This document shows positions 22,203-24,055 of a stretch of DNA of 24,055 bases, piece after piece (position 1 is the stretch's first letter; the number at the start of each line of letters is the position of its first letter). Position numbers and translations under genes: made by a program. The stretch covers positions 1 to 24,055 of the forward strand of contig JAZOWA010000038.1 of NCBI GenBank assembly GCA_045659025.1, given 5' to 3'. The notes beneath the pieces are model-generated. The model worked only from the letters and a program-made list of their open reading frames with translations. It searched no databases and had not been told where the DNA came from. The DNA is from SIG455 sp045659025 (lineage in GTDB: Bacteria; Bacillota; Clostridia; UMGS1810).

Positions 22203-22967
22203 TTATTTAATGAGAGTATTGAGATACTTTGCATCTGCTACTGCATGACCAAGGTGAGATGCTGCATTGTCTTCGAATTTTACAAATTCAACTGCATAAG
22301 AGCCGTTAAATCCCTTGGACGAATAATATTCCACAAGTTCCTTTACCTTTCCGGTGCCGTCATTCATGGGCACAAGACTCTCGTTGCCATTTCTGTATTG
22401 ACAATGTATGTGGCAGATTCTGTCTCCGTAATATTCAAAGCACTTGTCAGCAGTTTCTTTAGCAGTTTCAAGATGGATAATCGCACCAAAACGATCTTTA
22501 TCGAGCTTTTCGAATACTTCGCCCGCAATCTCTGGGATTTCCATTATTGTACCGGGATGGCACTCACAAATAAGCTTTGTATAATCAGGAAGACAATCAG
22601 TAAGATGTTTGAGGTTTTCTAGTTGAACTGAATAGTCAATCATATCGTCTTCGGGTCTTTTTCCGAAATTGAATTTGAATCCTTTGGCCTTGATGGCCTT
22701 TGCTGCATCACCAAGAGCTTTATAAGTTTCTTCGTTACGGTTAACTAAAGAAACGTATGTGCTGAGATAAAATGGGACGCTTGATTCGGAAAGTTTCGCT
22801 TTTTCTTCATCAGATGCGTTAATGAAGTGGTATTGCCACAATTCTATTCCGTCAAAGCCTCCGCTGAGTATATCAGGGATAAGGTCACTCACCTGAAAAC
22901 TGGGGGTTCGTCCGGGGGCCCAACGATTCTTTTCAAGGGCAACCGTACAAAGGTAAAGTTCACTCAT
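22203..22967 (-). CDS. TIM-barrel sugar phosphate isomerase/epimerase-like protein
   Basis: A 254-aa protein of the xylose isomerase-like TIM-barrel (AP endonuclease 2) superfamily. Candidate metal ligands are Glu42 (DGIELWQYH), Glu135 (ICECHPG), a His of CHIHCQYR (186-188) and Glu227 (YAVEF), the usual Glu/Glu/His/Glu arrangement. It probably isomerises or epimerises a sugar or sugar acid, or acts on a related keto compound; the exact reaction is not readable. It is the first gene of the operon with the two dehydrogenases. The start is ATG 22967, with AAGGAG 10 bases upstream. A promoter is predicted about 40 bases further up. Confidence 0.85.
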   Translation of the reverse strand: MSELYLCTVALEKNRWAPGRTPSFQVSDLIPDILSGGFDGIELWQYHFINASDEEKAKLSESSVPFYLSTYVSLVNRNEETYKALGDAAKAIKAKGFKFNFGKRPEDDMIDYSVQLENLKHLTDCLPDYTKLICECHPGTIMEIPEIAGEVFEKLDKDRFGAIIHLETAKETADKCFEYYGDRICHIHCQYRNGNESLVPMNDGTGKVKELVEYYSSKGFNGSYAVEFVKFEDNAASHLGHAVADAKYLNTLIK

Positions 22968-23005
22968 TTTTTGTCATCTCCTTAATGTAAAAGTGACTTT
23001 TGAAG

Positions 23006-23034
23006 ATTATACCATATATATGATGTAAAGTAAA
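23006..23034 (-). promoter_or_regulatory. Promoter of the isomerase-dehydrogenase operon
   Basis: On the minus strand TTTACT (23034-23029), 17 bases and a perfect TATAAT (23011-23006) lie 39 bases before the ATG. The -35 matches at 4 of 6 positions. The 176-base stretch 22968-23143 holds this promoter and the divergent one at 23078-23105; I see nothing else in it. Confidence 0.6.
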
Positions 23035-23077
23035 GATATCCGCAGCTAATTTTGTAAAAATAAATTGCTTTTTTGTA

Positions 23078-23105
23078 TTGAAAATTCTCAAAAATGTGGT
23101 ATAAT
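23078..23105 (+). promoter_or_regulatory. Strong extended -10 promoter of the next unit
   Basis: TTGAAA (23078-23083), 16 bases and a perfect TATAAT (23100-23105) preceded by TGG (extended -10) lie about 40 bases before ATG 23144. It starts the rightmost unit of the window. Confidence 0.8.
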
Positions 23106-23143
23106 TGTATTGTGTTTTATAAACTTAATGTCAGGTGGGTAAT

Positions 23144-23893
23144 ATGAAGAAAAAACTACGCTTGATTTTGTCACTTGCACTGATAATTTTAATCATAGTG
23201 ATTTTATATTCGCAGCTCAATAATTTTAAAGGATTTTTATATTCGTTTAAGTATTCGGGCGAAGAGATAGAGACAATGCTCACTGATAATGATACTGCTC
23301 TCAAACAGCAGGTGGAGAGTTTTCTCGGTCATTCAATCCGTGAGTTCACAGAGGATGAACAGAATCAGATTAAAGATGGTAAAGCAACTGAAGATGAGGT
23401 GATTGAGAAAATAATCACCGAGGAGATTGAGAAATCCCTCTCTGCTTCATCAGACTCCCAAGCAGACACAACTTCAAATCAGAGTGAAGTTGACAATTCA
23501 AAAGCGTATGACAAGCAGAAAGAGAGTACATCTTCCAACCCGACAGCGACGCCATCGATAAATAGTGCAAAATACATAACGAGTCTTTATAATCTTAAGA
23601 GTGAATATATTGGCATACTTGATGGCATGGTAGAGAGTGCTGTTAATGAATTTCGCGCTCTTTCGAAGAAAGACCGGACATACTCAAAGCAATTGCAGAT
23701 TGGCGCATCATATATGACCAAGGCTATGGCTCTTGAAAGTGAATGCGACAAGAAAGTTGCTGAGATTGTTTCAGCATTGGAAAAGCAACTCAAAGCTGAT
23801 GGTAAGAGCACCTCAATTATAGCTGTTATCAATAACGCGTATAATTCGGAAAAAACATTGAAACGTGCATATTACTTGAATATGTTTAAATAA
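23144..23893 (+). CDS. Unrecognised membrane-anchored extracytoplasmic protein
   Basis: I do not recognise this 249-aa protein. It has a basic N-terminus and one hydrophobic segment (about 5-24, LRLILSLALIILIIVILYSQ) without a clear cleavage site or lipobox, so it is probably a single-pass anchor with the rest outside. A charged helical region (about 40-105) contains EFTEDEQNQIKDGKATEDEV. A Ser/Thr/Asn/Pro-rich linker follows (about 105-145), then a helical C-terminal domain (about 145-249), likely coiled-coil. ATG 23144 is chosen because AGGTGG (23133-23138) lies five bases upstream; the in-frame GTG at 23135 overlaps that site. A membrane-protein gene begins 17 bases downstream, suggesting an operon. 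Confidence 0.75.
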   Translation: MKKKLRLILSLALIILIIVILYSQLNNFKGFLYSFKYSGEEIETMLTDNDTALKQQVESFLGHSIREFTEDEQNQIKDGKATEDEVIEKIITEEIEKSLSASSDSQADTTSNQSEVDNSKAYDKQKESTSSNPTATPSINSAKYITSLYNLKSEYIGILDGMVESAVNEFRALSKKDRTYSKQLQIGASYMTKAMALESECDKKVAEIVSALEKQLKADGKSTSIIAVINNAYNSEKTLKRAYYLNMFK

Positions 23894-23910
23894 ACTAATG
23901 TGCAGGAATT

Positions 23911-24055
23911 ATGAAAAAGCAGTTTACCAGTAATCAAAAATCTTTTTTTGTCATCGCTGATATTTTCTTCATCATAATCTCATATTTTGCAGCAATACTG
24001 TTTTTAGACGGTAGTTATATTTTTGACGAAACTTATTATTTTGTTGTGACCATAG
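23911..24055 (+). CDS. N-terminal fragment of a membrane protein, possibly polysaccharide biosynthesis
   Basis: Only the first 48 codons are in the window, and the frame stays open to the end. It begins MKKQFTSNQKSFFVIADIFF with a first hydrophobic helix (FFVIADIFFIIISYFAAILF) and a short loop, then another hydrophobic start (YYFVVTI). A lone ADIFF-type Asp in the first helix, followed by a helix-loop-helix, recalls the N-terminus of CapD/FlaA1-type or undecaprenyl-sugar transferase proteins. This is a weak resemblance. AGGA (23904-23907) precedes ATG 23911. Confidence 0.55.
   Translation, partial: MKKQFTSNQKSFFVIADIFFIIISYFAAILFLDGSYIFDETYYFVVTI

Noticed and set aside
1..24055. CRISPR arrays, tRNA or rRNA genes, insertion sequences, phage or defence genes
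   Set aside because: I looked for regularly spaced repeats, terminal inverted repeats, transposase or integrase motifs and CCA-ended cloverleafs and found none.

Overview
The window looks like a chromosomal segment of a low-G+C, endospore-forming member of the Firmicutes, most likely class Clostridia. The reasons are: spore genes (spmA, spmB, spoIVB); families I know mainly from Clostridia (DUF5685, DUF1836, a GH18-SLH surface protein); AGGAGG-type ribosome sites on nearly every gene; and TTGACA/TATAAT-type promoters. I see no tRNA, rRNA, CRISPR array, insertion sequence or phage gene. Coding density is high and no gene-free stretch exceeds about 180 bases.

Layout. (1) 1-9547 is one long plus-strand run from a promoter at 21-49: a DUF5685 protein, a J-domain protein with a Cys-rich tail, a small membrane protein, the FtsK/SpoIIIE DNA translocase, a YgiQ-type radical SAM protein, FolD and a large secreted SGNH-like protein, ending at a strong terminator (9508-9547). 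(2) 9545-13170 holds an OmpR-type response regulator, its histidine kinase and an HtrA protease, an envelope-stress module resembling CssRS/HtrA of Bacillus. (3) 13136-14863 (minus) encodes a membrane-anchored GH18 enzyme with three SLH repeats. (4) 14898-17713 (plus) holds a ribbon-helix-helix protein followed by spmA, spmB and spoIVB. (5) 17685-20053 is a divergent pair, a DUF1836 regulator (minus) and an acyl-CoA synthetase-like enzyme (plus), separated by overlapping promoters and nested palindromes. (6) 20067-23034 (minus) is a catabolic-looking operon of a TIM-barrel sugar isomerase-like protein and two tandem paralogous D-2-hydroxyacid dehydrogenases. (7) 23078-24055 (plus) starts a new unit: an unrecognised membrane-anchored protein and the start of another membrane protein, possibly a polysaccharide gene.

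The most interesting signals are regulatory. The terminator hairpin behind the ribbon-helix-helix gene contains the spmA ribosome site in its 3' arm, and a good sigma-E-type promoter overlaps its 5' arm. A sporulation transcript would therefore start inside the hairpin and escape both termination and sequestration. spoIVB has sigma-F-like and sigma-G-like promoters sharing one GCATATTA. The DUF1836/ligase intergenic region has two perfect inverted repeats covering both promoters. Also notable: a probable AUU start and an out-of-frame 16-bp tandem duplication in the gene before ftsK, a 122-nt ygiQ/folD overlap, and dehydrogenase paralogs without the usual catalytic Glu.

I recognise the protein families from memory; no database search was run. 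Promoter and operator calls are pattern matches.
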